Part shown: positions 42,727-51,309 of the stretch, piece after piece
Position numbering within the stretch: the first letter of the stretch is position 1
How the letters are laid out: each line of letters starts with the position of its first letter
NCBI RefSeq assembly: GCF_005889725.1
Contig: NZ_VCKX01000055.1
Span: 1-51,399, forward strand
DNA: 51,399 bases
Origin: Nonomuraea zeae
GTDB taxonomy: Bacteria > Actinomycetota > Actinomycetes > Streptosporangiales > Streptosporangiaceae
Reading direction: 5' to 3'
The notes under the pieces: generated by a model
Database searches by the model: none
Told to the model about the DNA's origin: nothing
The model's input: only the letters and a program-made list of their open reading frames with translations
Program-made: the position numbers and the translations under genes

Positions 42727-44040
42727 CTATGGGCGGCCGAGCGCCCGGTAATGCCAGCCGGCCGACCGCCACATCTCCGCGTTGAGCGCGTTGCGACCGT
42801 CCACGATGCGCCGGGTGGCGACCACGTCCCCCAGCTCCTCCGGATCGAGCTGCACGAACTCCTGCCACTCCGTGAGCAGCAGCACCACGTGCGCCCCGCG
42901 AACCGCTTCGACAACCGACGTGCCGTAGTTCAGCTCGGGGTGAGCCTTACGAGCGTTGTCGAGCGCGATCGGGTCGTACACGGTGACCTGTCCGCCTTGA
43001 TGGCCGATGGTCACGGCGACGTCGAGGGCGGGGGAGTCGCGAATGTCGTCCGAGTTCGGCTTGAACGCCGCGCCCAGCACGCCCACGGTGCAGCCGTGGA
43101 ACGAGCCGCCGGCCAGCTCCCTGGCGAGGTCCACCATGCGGGCGCGACGGCGCTTGTTGATGGCGTCCACCTCGCGCAGGAACGTCAGCGCCTGGTCGGC
43201 CCCCAGCTCGCCGGCCCGCGCCATGAAGGCCCTGATGTCCTTCGGCAGGCAGCCGCCGCCGAATCCGAGCCCGGCGTTCAGGTAGCGGCCGCCGATCCTG
43301 CTGTCGTACGACAGCGCCTCGGACAGCTGCTTGACGTCGGCGTGGGCGGTCTCGCAGACCTCGGCCATGGCGTTGATGAAGGAGATCTTGGTGGCCAGGA
43401 AGGCGTTGGCCGCCGTCTTGACCAGCTCGGACGTGGCGAAATCCGTCACCACGAACGGAACGTCGCCCAGCGGCTCGTACAGCTCACGCAGCACCTTCTC
43501 CGCACGCTCGGTGCGAACGCCCAGCACGATGCGATCGGGGTGCAACGTGTCCTCGACGGCGAAGCCCTCGCGCAGAAACTCGGGGTTCCAGGCCAGCTCG
43601 GCCTCGCCGCCGGCCGGGGCCAGCCGGGCGAGCTTGTCGGAGAGCCGCTCTGCCGTGCCGACGGGCACGGTGGACTTGCCCACCACCAGGCATGCGCGAT
43701 CGAGGAGCGGTGCCAGGGATTCGATGGCGTTGTCGATGTATGTGACGTCTGCGGCATACTCGCCGCGTTTCTGCGGAGTGCCCACACAGACGAAGTGCAC
43801 GTCCCCGAAGGCGGCGACCTCTTCGTAGGAGGTCGTGAAGCGGAGGCGGCCGGACTGCAGGCCGCGGCGGAGCACGGGCTCAAGGCCGGGTTCGTGGATG
43901 GGAAGCTCGCCGCTGTTCAGCCGGTGGATCTTGTCAGCGTCGATATCGAGGCCCAGGACGTCGAATCCGAGATCGGCCATACACGCCGCGTGCGTTATGC
44001 CCAGGTATCCGGTCCCGATCACCGTGAGGCGATATGGCAC
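42727..44040 (-). CDS. ugd: UDP-glucose 6-dehydrogenase
   Basis: 437 residues. NAD-binding start TVIGTGYLGITHAACMADLG, Lys208 in ELVKTAANAFLATKIS and catalytic Cys264 in GFGGGCLPKDIR. It oxidises UDP-glucose to UDP-glucuronate for surface polysaccharides or glycosylated products. GGAG is 11 bases before the ATG. Convergent with the GNAT gene; the 167 bases between contain only imperfect GAGCTATGAG-like repeats. Confidence 0.96.
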   Translation of the reverse strand: MPYRLTVIGTGYLGITHAACMADLGFDVLGLDIDADKIHRLNSGELPIHEPGLEPVLRRGLQSGRLRFTTSYEEVAAFGDVHFVCVGTPQKRGEYAADVTYIDNAIESLAPLLDRACLVVGKSTVPVGTAERLSDKLARLAPAGGEAELAWNPEFLREGFAVEDTLHPDRIVLGVRTERAEKVLRELYEPLGDVPFVVTDFATSELVKTAANAFLATKISFINAMAEVCETAHADVKQLSEALSYDSRIGGRYLNAGLGFGGGCLPKDIRAFMARAGELGADQALTFLREVDAINKRRRARMVDLARELAGGSFHGCTVGVLGAAFKPNSDDIRDSPALDVAVTIGHQGGQVTVYDPIALDNARKAHPELNYGTSVVEAVRGAHVVLLLTEWQEFVQLDPEELGDVVATRRIVDGRNALNAEMWRSAGWHYRALGRP

Positions 44041-44165
44041 GAGTGAGCTCCTTTCGATCGCGCAGGCATGCTACCGGCCTCCGCTACCTCCTACGTGCCA
44101 CCTGCACCTATTCGCAAACCGTACTGACTGGTAACAAGATGGTCGGACGTCCTAGTATTCGTCGT

Positions 44166-45329
44166 ATGAGCTTCCCTCTTTATGCGCCCGCCGAAGAGCA
44201 CGACATGCTCAGGGAGAGTGTCCGCGCCCTGGCCGACGAGAAGATCGCCCCGTATGCCGCGGCGGCCGACGAGAACGAGGAGTTCTCCTGGGACGTCTAC
44301 AAGGCGCTCGTCTCGGCCGACCTGCACGCCGTACACGTGCCTGAGCAGTACGGGGGCGCGGGGGCGGACGCGCTGGCCACGGTGATCGTCATCGAGGAGG
44401 TGGCCCGCGCCTGCGCGTCCTCCTCCCTGATCCCCGCGGTCAACAAGCTGGGCACCGTCCCACTCCTGCTCTCGGCCTCGGAGGAGCTGAAGTCCCGCTA
44501 CCTGCGGCCGGTGGCTCGTGGGGAGGGGATGTTCTCGTACGCGCTGTCGGAGCCGGAGGCCGGCTCGGACGCGGCGGCGATGAAGACGAAAGCGGTAGCG
44601 GACGGCGACTTCTACGTACTCAACGGCACCAAGATGTGGATCACCAACGCCGGGGTGTCGGAGTATTACACGCTGATGGCCGTCACGGACCCGTCGGCCG
44701 GGCCGCGCGGCATCTCCGCCTTCGTCGTGGAAAAGGCGGACGAGGGCGTCTCGTTCGGCCCCAAGGAGCGCAAGCTCGGCATCAAGGGCTCACCGACCCG
44801 CCAGGTGATCCTGGACAACGTACGGATCCCGGCCGATCGGATGATCGGCGCCCCGGGGACCGGCTTCAAGACCGCCCTGGCCACCCTCGACCACACCCGC
44901 ATCACCATCGCCGCCCAGGCCCTGGGCATCGCGCAGGGGGCGCTCGACTACGCGATCGGCTACGTCAAGGAACGCAAGCAGTTCGGCCGCCCGATCGCCG
45001 ACTTCCAGGGCCTGCAGTTCATGGTCGCCGACATGGCCATGAAGCTGGAGGCCGCCAGACAGCTCACGTACCACGCGGCGGCGAAGTCGGAGCGCGCGAT
45101 GCATGGGGAGCCGCAGAAGGACCTGACGTTCCTGTCGAGCGCCGCCAAGTGCGCCGCCTCGGACGCCGCCATGGAGATCACCACGGACGCGGTCCAACTG
45201 CTGGGCGGGTACGGCTACACGAAGGACTTCCCGGTGGAGCGCATGATGCGAGACGCCAAGATCACCCAAATCTACGAGGGCACCAACCAGATCCAGCGCA
45301 TGGTGATGGCCAGGCAGCTTCTCAAGTAG
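44166..45329 (+). CDS. Acyl-CoA dehydrogenase
   Basis: 387 residues. FSYALSEPEAGSDAAAMKT and MWITNAGVSEYY are FAD/substrate motifs and Glu371 in IYEGTNQIQRMV is the catalytic base position of short-chain acyl-CoA dehydrogenases. It oxidises acyl-CoA to 2-enoyl-CoA with electron transfer flavoprotein. ATG 44166 gives the family start; TAGTAT 7 bases upstream suggests leaderless transcription. An in-frame extension to 44034 would reach into the ugd start region and is rejected. Confidence 0.95.
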   Translation: MSFPLYAPAEEHDMLRESVRALADEKIAPYAAAADENEEFSWDVYKALVSADLHAVHVPEQYGGAGADALATVIVIEEVARACASSSLIPAVNKLGTVPLLLSASEELKSRYLRPVARGEGMFSYALSEPEAGSDAAAMKTKAVADGDFYVLNGTKMWITNAGVSEYYTLMAVTDPSAGPRGISAFVVEKADEGVSFGPKERKLGIKGSPTRQVILDNVRIPADRMIGAPGTGFKTALATLDHTRITIAAQALGIAQGALDYAIGYVKERKQFGRPIADFQGLQFMVADMAMKLEAARQLTYHAAAKSERAMHGEPQKDLTFLSSAAKCAASDAAMEITTDAVQLLGGYGYTKDFPVERMMRDAKITQIYEGTNQIQRMVMARQLLK

Positions 45330-45336
45330 TCGGGTA

Positions 45337-45357
45337 GGTGGGCCGTGCTCACCCACC
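45337..45357. terminator. Weak hairpin after the acyl-CoA dehydrogenase gene
   Basis: GGTGGG (45337-45342) pairs with CCCACC (45352-45357), extendable with a bulge using CGGGT/ACCCG. It begins 7 bases after the stop. Confidence 0.4.
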
Positions 45358-45394
45358 CGCTGCCCGTTTGGGTGGTTGCCTGGTGGGATCCCGC

Positions 45395-45538
45395 CCCGAG
45401 CGGTCCTCGCTCCGCTCGGGCGTTCTTCCTGGGGCGGGCCTTCGGCCCGCACAAAGGGCTTCGCCCGGGGCGCTTCGCGCATAGAGAGCTCAGGCGCTCT
45501 CATTCAGGCGCCTTCGGCGCACCCCGCGCCTTCGGCGC
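45395..45538. repeat. Array of short GC hairpins, five with the loop TTC
   Basis: Stems: CCCGAGCGG/CCGCTCGGG (45395-45420, eight-base loop), GCGGGCC-TTC-GGCCCGC (45434-45450), GGGC-TTC-GCCC (45456-45466), CGC-TTC-GCG (45471-45479), GCGCC-TTC-GGCGC (45508-45520) and GCGCC-TTC-GGCGC again (45526-45538). With the closing base pair the loops are CTTCG-type, which makes very stable RNA or DNA hairpins. Confidence 0.75.
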
Positions 45539-45540
45539 CA

Positions 45541-45909
45541 CCGGGCCCACGGCGCCATTGGGCCTACGGTGCCATCGGGCCCGGCCGTTGCCTGGTTACC
45601 GGGTCGGCTGGCGGAAGCCCATCGCGATGCCTCGTCAGTTCAGCAAGATGCGGAACTGACAAGGGTGGAACGGCCGATCAGGCGGGGATCGATGACACGT
45701 TCGGCACGCTGCTCAACCCCGCCGGCAACCTGATGCTCCACGAGTACGCCTACGCCCCAAGCTCCGGGAACAGTCCTGAGTAGCAAGCACCCCACCCCTC
45801 CATGGTGGATTCGCGGGCGGGGCGCTGGTGGGCCTGTGATGGCCGCAGAGCGATCAGTGTTCCGTGTTTGTCGTGTTCGCAGCGAAGTGGTCATGACATC
45901 GGCGTTCGC
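45541..45909. other. Non-coding stretch with possible gene remnant
   Basis: After the hairpin array the sequence is GGGCC/GGCGCC-rich to about 45600. A short plus-strand reading at about 45685-45783 (TFGTLLNPAGNLMLHEYAYA) looks protein-like but has no start, ribosome site or known family. No gene is called. Confidence 0.4.
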
Positions 45910-46521
45910 CTACTCCGCCACCGTGATCATCAAGTACTGATCGAGGGCTGAGACGAGCCGGTCGGCCAGGGCAGGGGTAGTGGCCGTCGCCCAGTGCCGG
46001 GCGAGGCCGAGGAACTCGGTGAGGTGCTGTTGGGCTGTGGCGAGCAGGCTGGTGAGTTCACTGCGAGTGATCTCGATGGGGGAGGACGGAGGGGTCGCGT
46101 CAACGTCTTGCCGGAGCTGGATGATGTGACCCGCATGCGTGAGGTGTGGCATGGGGTCGTGGCCGAGCCAAATTTCCTGCCCGCGAGCCACGCTCCACCA
46201 GTCCCGCCAGTTCTCCAAGCCGCAGCAGCAACCGGGCGAGACGCTGACGCCTGTGGTGGTGTCGCGGAAGCGTAGCCCGCCCGGCGCGATCAGACGTCCT
46301 GCTTCGGCGAGACGCTGCTCCAAGTGGGCCTCGGTCAGGTCGGCGGCGTGGGTGACGGGGATGCTGTTGTAGCTGAAGATGATGGCCATGGCCGTCCCTA
46401 CTTCGGCGGGGGACAGCCGACCGGAGAGAGCCAGAAGGCGGTCGCTCGACGGCTCTGCGATCGGCCAGGCCGTGAACTCCACCGCGTCGTAGGTTTCCAG
46501 GACGACGTCAACGATGACCAT
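45910..46521 (-). CDS. Hypothetical protein with a CCCGLE motif
   Basis: 203 residues. Start MVIVDVVLETYDAVEFTAWP. A distinctive centre SPGCCCGLENWRDWWSVARG (about 110-129) with three adjacent cysteines is followed by WLGHDPMPHLTH. C-terminal helices (about 155-203) are amphipathic. I recall similar proteins as conserved hypotheticals in streptomycetes, with no known function. ATG 46521 is chosen because upstream in-frame sequence is Ser/Pro-rich. The three cysteines plus nearby histidines could bind metal, which is a guess. Confidence 0.7.
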   Translation of the reverse strand: MVIVDVVLETYDAVEFTAWPIAEPSSDRLLALSGRLSPAEVGTAMAIIFSYNSIPVTHAADLTEAHLEQRLAEAGRLIAPGGLRFRDTTTGVSVSPGCCCGLENWRDWWSVARGQEIWLGHDPMPHLTHAGHIIQLRQDVDATPPSSPIEITRSELTSLLATAQQHLTEFLGLARHWATATTPALADRLVSALDQYLMITVAE

Positions 46522-47327
46522 GGCCGTCAGTATCCAGCCATACGGGGGCGTGCGGTGGCTGTCTGACGGTGGTGTCTTGGAGGGGGACTTATGAGGCTTC
46601 ATGGAGCCAGAACTCCATGAGTCCGATCCTCGGGTGATCCAGTGGTCTTTGTCCTTGGTCACGTCCGTGCTGGACGGTTGTTGACCGTGCTGCGGCTCTG
46701 TTGCGGGTCCGGCCGGAGGCGCCTGCGTACATGGCGTAGTCGTCGGCAAGTTCGATGGCATCCGGCAGCGGCCCACCGCCGTCAATTCTCCCGGGCCGTG
46801 AACAGGCGTCCACATGCCCACCCATTGGACGCTCCGTCGCATTGACGTACACCGAGGCAGGGACGCTCTTCTGTCGTGTACACCAGGAATTCTTCCACTG
46901 AAGGAGATATCAAGATGATGGCATACCGCTGGCGATGAAATTTCCGGATCGGATGGCCTCAATGGATATGAAGGTGAATTGCGGAGGCCGATTTCATATT
47001 TGTGACAGCATCACCCGGCATCGAAAAGCAGTCGAAAGGCTCCTGCTGGAAGAGCGACGAGATCGTGGGCATGACTCGGATCCTCTGGCGTCCCAAGGCG
47101 CAGGGTCGTACGTCGCGTACCCCTCCACGGCGCAACGGCCGACCCTGCGCTGACAATCCCCTGACGCATCCACCTTCGTATGTGCCGGTCGCCGAACACG
47201 AACAAGCCCCCGACTTCCATGGGCCGGAGGCTTCTGTACCTACCGCCGAGCCGAAGAGAGAACCGGCCCTGTTCGTCGGCATCGGGCACCCGGACGGGAC
47301 GTTGAGCCGACTACGCTGGTTGAGCGC
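46522..47327. other. 806-base stretch without a supported gene
   Basis: Open frames at 46589-46852 (-), 47002-47352 (+) and 47011-47289 (-) overlap each other and show no family motif, signal or ribosome site. A hairpin TCATGGAG/CTCCATGA at 46599-46620 and a terminator-like one at 47204-47233 are present. Bases 46900-47000 are AT-richer. It may hold decayed genes. Confidence 0.45.
47204..47233. terminator. Terminator-like hairpin
   Basis: AAGCCCCCG (47204-47212) and CGGAGGCTT (47225-47233) pair at 8 of 9 positions around a 12-base loop. Similar AAGCCCCCG hairpins often end genes in actinomycetes. It lies 95 bases beyond the stop of the secreted gene on the minus strand. Confidence 0.4.
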
Positions 47328-47702
47328 TCAGCAGCTCTTGGTCTTCTGGTAGGGCTCCCGGTCCTGGGTCGTCACGATGGACTCATAGATCTTCTTCCCC
47401 TTGGAGATCTTGCGGCAGTCCGAGTCGCGGGCCCACGACCACGCCACCTTGACGTTCACGGCGTTCTTGCAGTTGTTAGTAAGCCTTACGGTGGTCTTGA
47501 CCATCACCTCGTTGAGGCTGTTCCGCTTGCCCGTGTACTCGCGGTACACGTAGCGGTCGACGCAGGACGGGGCGTTACCGGCGGCCCGGGCGGTGCCGGC
47601 AGCCTGGGCAATGCCGAAAGTGCTGGCAGTGGCGGCCTGGGCCGGGACGGCGAATCCGGCCACCAGGGCCGCGCCCGCGAAAGTCATACTCAGAAAACGC
47701 AT
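47328..47702 (-). CDS. Small secreted disulfide-rich protein
   Basis: 124 residues. Signal peptide 1-22 or so (MRFLSMTFAGAALVAGFAVPAQA). The mature part has four cysteines: PSCVDRY, TNNCKNAVNVKVAW, RDSDCRKIS and a C-terminal KSC. Strand-rich, two likely disulfides. NNCKNAVNVKV-x16-C-x26-C recalls the second half of tendamistat (alpha-amylase inhibitor), but the inhibitory WRY triplet is absent. GGAGA is 8 bases before the ATG at 47702; an in-frame start at 47768 lacks a signal sequence. Function unknown. Confidence 0.75.
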   Translation of the reverse strand: MRFLSMTFAGAALVAGFAVPAQAATASTFGIAQAAGTARAAGNAPSCVDRYVYREYTGKRNSLNEVMVKTTVRLTNNCKNAVNVKVAWSWARDSDCRKISKGKKIYESIVTTQDREPYQKTKSC

Positions 47703-48313
47703 ATGAGGTCTCCAATTTCTGTGGTGCCGAGATGAGTGACGTTGTGACGTTGTGCTTCGGACGACCATGAGAATGGTCTCGCCGTTGAAACGGGTATCGA
47801 GTTACTCCGAGGGTCGCTTCCATTGCTGTTCTAGCGGATGGCGGTATGCCGCGGGTATGTTGCGCTTCGTACGTCCTGCTCGCGCTTCGCGCATCGGCGG
47901 AAACACCGGGGCAAACGCCCGGGCAGGAAGGCGCGACAGGGAAGACGGGGTGACAGCACGTGTCACGGGGACGCGTGCAATGTGGGCGTTGGAATCCGGG
48001 GCACGGGCGGCGGTACGGCTGAGCCGTGTCCGGTGGAGTCAACCCTGGTGGGGCGGCGCGTCAGGCTCGGCAGCGAGACCAACGCCCGCGGTGCGCATGC
48101 GGGTAGCGGTGATGGTCCGGCGGCTCGGGGTCGTGCGACGCCGTCTCGCGTAGCCTGATCGTCTTCCGTGCATCACGCGGTTGAGCAATGGCGCTGGCTC
48201 GCTTGAATGTCCCTACGGCCACTTCTCCTCGACGCCAGAGCCAGCCGGCCCCCTCGAACCCCTGAGCTCTGCTTCCTGCCGAGCTCGATCTGATCTCGCC
48301 GTCCTCGGCTTCC
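47703..48313. other. 611-base stretch without a supported gene
   Basis: Open frames at 47752-48153, 47838-48158 (+) and 47575-48042 (-) are Arg/Pro-rich shadows of one another. No signal peptides, domains or convincing ribosome sites. Nothing else seen. Confidence 0.5.
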
Positions 48314-48769
48314 TCAGCTGATCTGGCCCCGCGTGCCTGGCTCGTCGCGGCTCCAGATCTGAGTGCATCGCGGGAGGTCTTCGATGCCGCCGCCTTCCGG
48401 GATCATGCCCCAGAGGAAGGGGATCAGATACTGGGGCGGCTCTCCCAAGAAGTCCGTCAGCTCGCCCTCGGAGACGGTGAGGGTGAATGTCGAGCCCGGC
48501 TTCCGCGAATCCCATCCCTGCTCGACGGCCCGTCGGATGCATCTGCCGGCGAGGACGGGACGGATCACGATCGTTCGCTTTCCGTCCCAGTTGTCCGGTC
48601 GGGCGCAGGGGAGGGAGACGACGAGGACACTTCCCGGCTGCTCGGCTCGCTCGACGGCGAAGGTGAGAGGGGTCCAGCCCTTGTCCCGGCTGTAGGTGGG
48701 TCTGCGGCTGACCCGCCAGCGGTAGACGGTGTCGTCGACGGTGATGAGTCGCGAGCCCTTTTTCGGCAT
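48314..48769 (-). CDS. Conserved hypothetical protein
   Basis: 151 residues. Starts MPKKGSRLITVDDTVYRWRV. A beta-rich N-terminal half with WTPLTFAVERAEQPGSVLVV and LPCARPDNWDG is followed by VLAGRCIRRAVEQGWDSRKP, then an acidic-hydrophobic C-terminus. This start and middle are familiar from conserved hypotheticals of actinomycetes, without known function. ATG 48769 has GGAGG 14 bases upstream; a TTG at 48790 is the alternative. Probably cytosolic; no signal or membrane segment. Confidence 0.7.
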   Translation of the reverse strand: MPKKGSRLITVDDTVYRWRVSRRPTYSRDKGWTPLTFAVERAEQPGSVLVVSLPCARPDNWDGKRTIVIRPVLAGRCIRRAVEQGWDSRKPGSTFTLTVSEGELTDFLGEPPQYLIPFLWGMIPEGGGIEDLPRCTQIWSRDEPGTRGQIS

Positions 48770-48999
48770 TGCCACGGTTGCTGCCTCCAAGGCTCTGCTG
48801 CTGGTGCCGCGGGACGCCCGTCAGCGTAGCCGCTGGTCTTCACTCCTCATCGGTGCAAGCGGGCGCTCGTCGCGTATCGACCGGATTGGGCAGTTTGGTC
48901 ACCCTTCACGATCAGTTCACTCATCTGTCAGACATCCGCATTTGATCGGTATAGCGTCAGATTTCGGTCTGTTCCTTAACCGAAGACAGGTACTGCAGC

Positions 49000-50139
49000 A
49001 TGCGCAACATCTTGACGCTAGCCCTCGCCGCCACCACGACATTCGGCCTGCTCTCCGCCCCCGCGACGGCCGCCCCCTCCGACCGCCCGCAGCCGTTCCC
49101 CACCGAGATCAACGGGGGCGCCTGGGCCGAGGGGCACGTCCAGGGCATCGCCATTGACCAGCGCAAGGGGTACATGTACTTCTCCTTCACCAACGTCCTC
49201 GTCAAGACCGACCTCAAGGGCAATCCGGTCGGGTCGGTGTCCGGCTTCACGGGCCATCTCGGCGACATGGACTTCAACACCAAGGACGGCCGGCTGTACG
49301 GCTCCCTGGAGTACAAGGAGCAGGAGTCCTTCTACATCGCCATCTTTGACGTCGACCGCATCACCAGCATGAACATGGACGCCCAGACCACCGACGTGGT
49401 CAAGACGGTGTACCTCAAGGAGGTCGTGGCCGACTACGCCGCGGACATGAACGGCGACGGCAAGTTCGACGGCAACATCGCCGACACCGCCGACCACCGG
49501 TACGGCTGCAGCGGCATCGACGGCGTGTCCTTCGGCCCCGAGTTCGGCAAGAAGCACGGCAAGCAGAAGCTGACCGTGGCGTACGGCATCTACTCCAACC
49601 TCACCCGGACCGACAACGACTACCAGGTCCTCCTTCAGTACGACATCGAGCAGTGGAAGAAGTACGAGAAGCCGCTGACCGAGAGCGCCCCGCACACCAG
49701 CGGCCCGGAGCGGGTGGACGGGAAGTACTTCGCCTACACCGGCAACACCACCTACGGCGTGCAGAACCTCCAGTACGACGACCACACCGGCAACTGGATG
49801 ATGGCCGTCTACAAGGGCAAGAAGCCGCAGTTCCCCAACTACTCCTTCTTCATGGTCGAAGCCGGCACGCGGCCCAAGACGGGTGAGCTCGTCGGCCAGC
49901 CCGCGCCCGAGCAGGGCAAGCTGCTCACCCTGGCACCCGGTGGCCTCCAGCACGAGGCCACGGGCGTCAGGGGCTGGGAGTTCACCGGCGAGTACGGCCT
50001 GATCTCACTCGGCGGCGGCCGCTACTACGTCTCCAAGGCCGGGACGATCACCGAGAACGGCGTCACCAAGCACACCGGCGCCGCGCAGCTCTACCGCTGG
50101 ACCGGCCAGGTGCCGACCCCGTTCGAGAAGATCGGCTGA
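49000..50139 (+). CDS. Secreted protein, probable beta-propeller with a calcium-loop motif
   Basis: 379 residues. Signal peptide 1-25 (MRNILTLALAATTTFGLLSA, cleavage after ATA). The mature part has repeated blade-like strands (QGIAIDQRKGYMYFSFTNVL, GHLGDMDFNTKDGRLYGSLE) suggesting a beta-propeller. DMNGDGKFDGNIAD at about 148-161 fits a DxNxDGxxD calcium-binding loop. Only one cysteine (YGCSG). Function unknown; an outside binding or lyase-like role is possible. A weak -10 (TATAGC, 48950-48955) lies upstream. A strong terminator follows. Confidence 0.85.
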   Translation: MRNILTLALAATTTFGLLSAPATAAPSDRPQPFPTEINGGAWAEGHVQGIAIDQRKGYMYFSFTNVLVKTDLKGNPVGSVSGFTGHLGDMDFNTKDGRLYGSLEYKEQESFYIAIFDVDRITSMNMDAQTTDVVKTVYLKEVVADYAADMNGDGKFDGNIADTADHRYGCSGIDGVSFGPEFGKKHGKQKLTVAYGIYSNLTRTDNDYQVLLQYDIEQWKKYEKPLTESAPHTSGPERVDGKYFAYTGNTTYGVQNLQYDDHTGNWMMAVYKGKKPQFPNYSFFMVEAGTRPKTGELVGQPAPEQGKLLTLAPGGLQHEATGVRGWEFTGEYGLISLGGGRYYVSKAGTITENGVTKHTGAAQLYRWTGQVPTPFEKIG

Positions 50140-50152
50140 GAGCGCGCGACCG

Positions 50153-50193
50153 GCACCGGCCGCCCAGGACCCTGCGCCCTGGGCGGCCGGTGC
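50153..50193. terminator. Strong hairpin terminator
   Basis: GCACCGGCCGCCCAGG (50153-50168) pairs perfectly with 50178-50193 around a nine-base loop, 14 bases after the stop of the preceding gene. Confidence 0.85.
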
Positions 50194-50484
50194 GGGACAG
50201 GCGGCTGGGCCCAGGGGCGGAGGGCGGCGGCAGAGGCGGGCGGCCACCCGGCGGCGGCAGAGGCAGGCAGCCACTCGGCAGGCAGCCACTCGGCGGGCCG
50301 GCCCGCGCCGCTGAGCCCTCGTCCGATTTCCGGAGCGATCACCCGGCGACCCTCCATCGCCGATGCCGAGCCGGGGGATGAACCACCGCCCGGAGCGGTC
50401 CGCCCTGCCAGCGGACGGTCAGTAAGGGCTGTTAGGGTCGTTCCTCATCTCTTGAACGAGTAAAGAAACCTGCATGGGAGGGTC
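50194..50484. repeat. Intergenic stretch with degenerate GGCAGGCAGCCACTC repeats
   Basis: From about 50215 to 50300 the sequence repeats GGCGGCGGCAGAGGC twice and GGCAGGCAGCCACTC twice. No gene. The rest holds the promoter region of the next gene, with nothing clearer than a possible TAAGGGCTGTTAGG segment at about 50423. Confidence 0.5.
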
Positions 50485-51309
50485 ATGCGGACCATGAGGA
50501 AGATCGCCGTCGTTGCGTCCGTGGTGGCCGGAGCGGCAGCTCCGATGGCGGCCGTGGCCCCGTCGGCCAGCGCTCAGACGGCTCCGGCCTGGGTCGCCTA
50601 CCACAACCTCAGCGCCTCCGACAGCGTGGCGCGGGTGAAGCAGCTCAAGGCTCAGGGGTTCCGGCCGATCACGGTGAACGTCTCCGACGGCGAGCGGTAC
50701 GCCGCCGTCTGGGTCAAGGACGGCTCGGCGGCCGAGTGGGGCATCTGGCAGGGCATGTCGCCCGCCGAGTTCCAGCAGCGGTTCGACGCGGCGCTGAAGG
50801 AGGGGGCACAGCCGATCTCCGTCTCCGCCACCGGCTCGGGCAGCTCGGTCGTGTTCACCGCCATCTTCCAGAAGAAGGGCGGGCGCTTCGTCACCAAGTC
50901 GAACCTCACGTCCGCCCAGTTCGGCGCCCTCAACAAGGAGGCCGCGTCCAAGGGTCTCGCGCTGGCCTCCATCGACGCGTACGGCGATCCCGGTGACGTC
51001 CGCTACGTGGCCACGTGGACGGCGAACACCGGCGGGGCCTGGTACTACTCCTACGGCAAGTCCCGCGAGGCGCACGAGGACTACTTCTACGCCAAGAAGA
51101 AGCAGGGCTTCCGGCCGGTGGGGGTGGCCGTGGCGCCTGACGGCACGTACTCGGCCATCTGGCGCAAGGACGGGGTCAACTCCTGGGCCCACTACATCGA
51201 CATGTCCAGCTCCGGCTACCAGAAGCGATTCGACGACCTCAAGGGCAAGGGCCTGGCCCCCGTCCAGGTGAACGCCGAGAACGGCAGGTACGCCGCGATC
51301 TGGCAGTAG
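50485..51309 (+). CDS. Secreted protein made of five BTRD1-like repeats
   Basis: 274 residues. Signal peptide 1-31 (cleavage after ASA). The rest is about five copies of a 45-residue unit with the pattern W..Y..LS...F......L...GF.P..V.V......YAA.W, for example VKQLKAQGFRPITVNVSDGE and AKKKQGFRPVGVAVAPDGTY. This matches the bacterial tandem repeat domain found beside polyglycine hydrolase-like peptidases, here without a catalytic domain. Likely binds a surface or partner. ATG 50485 follows GGGAGGG; a second ATG is four codons later. Confidence 0.85.
   Translation: MRTMRKIAVVASVVAGAAAPMAAVAPSASAQTAPAWVAYHNLSASDSVARVKQLKAQGFRPITVNVSDGERYAAVWVKDGSAAEWGIWQGMSPAEFQQRFDAALKEGAQPISVSATGSGSSVVFTAIFQKKGGRFVTKSNLTSAQFGALNKEAASKGLALASIDAYGDPGDVRYVATWTANTGGAWYYSYGKSREAHEDYFYAKKKQGFRPVGVAVAPDGTYSAIWRKDGVNSWAHYIDMSSSGYQKRFDDLKGKGLAPVQVNAENGRYAAIWQ

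Noticed and set aside
45376..45783. Plus-strand frames through the hairpin array
   Set aside because: Translation of palindromic repeats gives biased Arg/Pro/Gly sequence; not a credible protein.
46589..46852. 87-codon minus-strand frame
   Set aside because: Some protein-like segments but no family, weak start, and it overlaps another equally unsupported frame.
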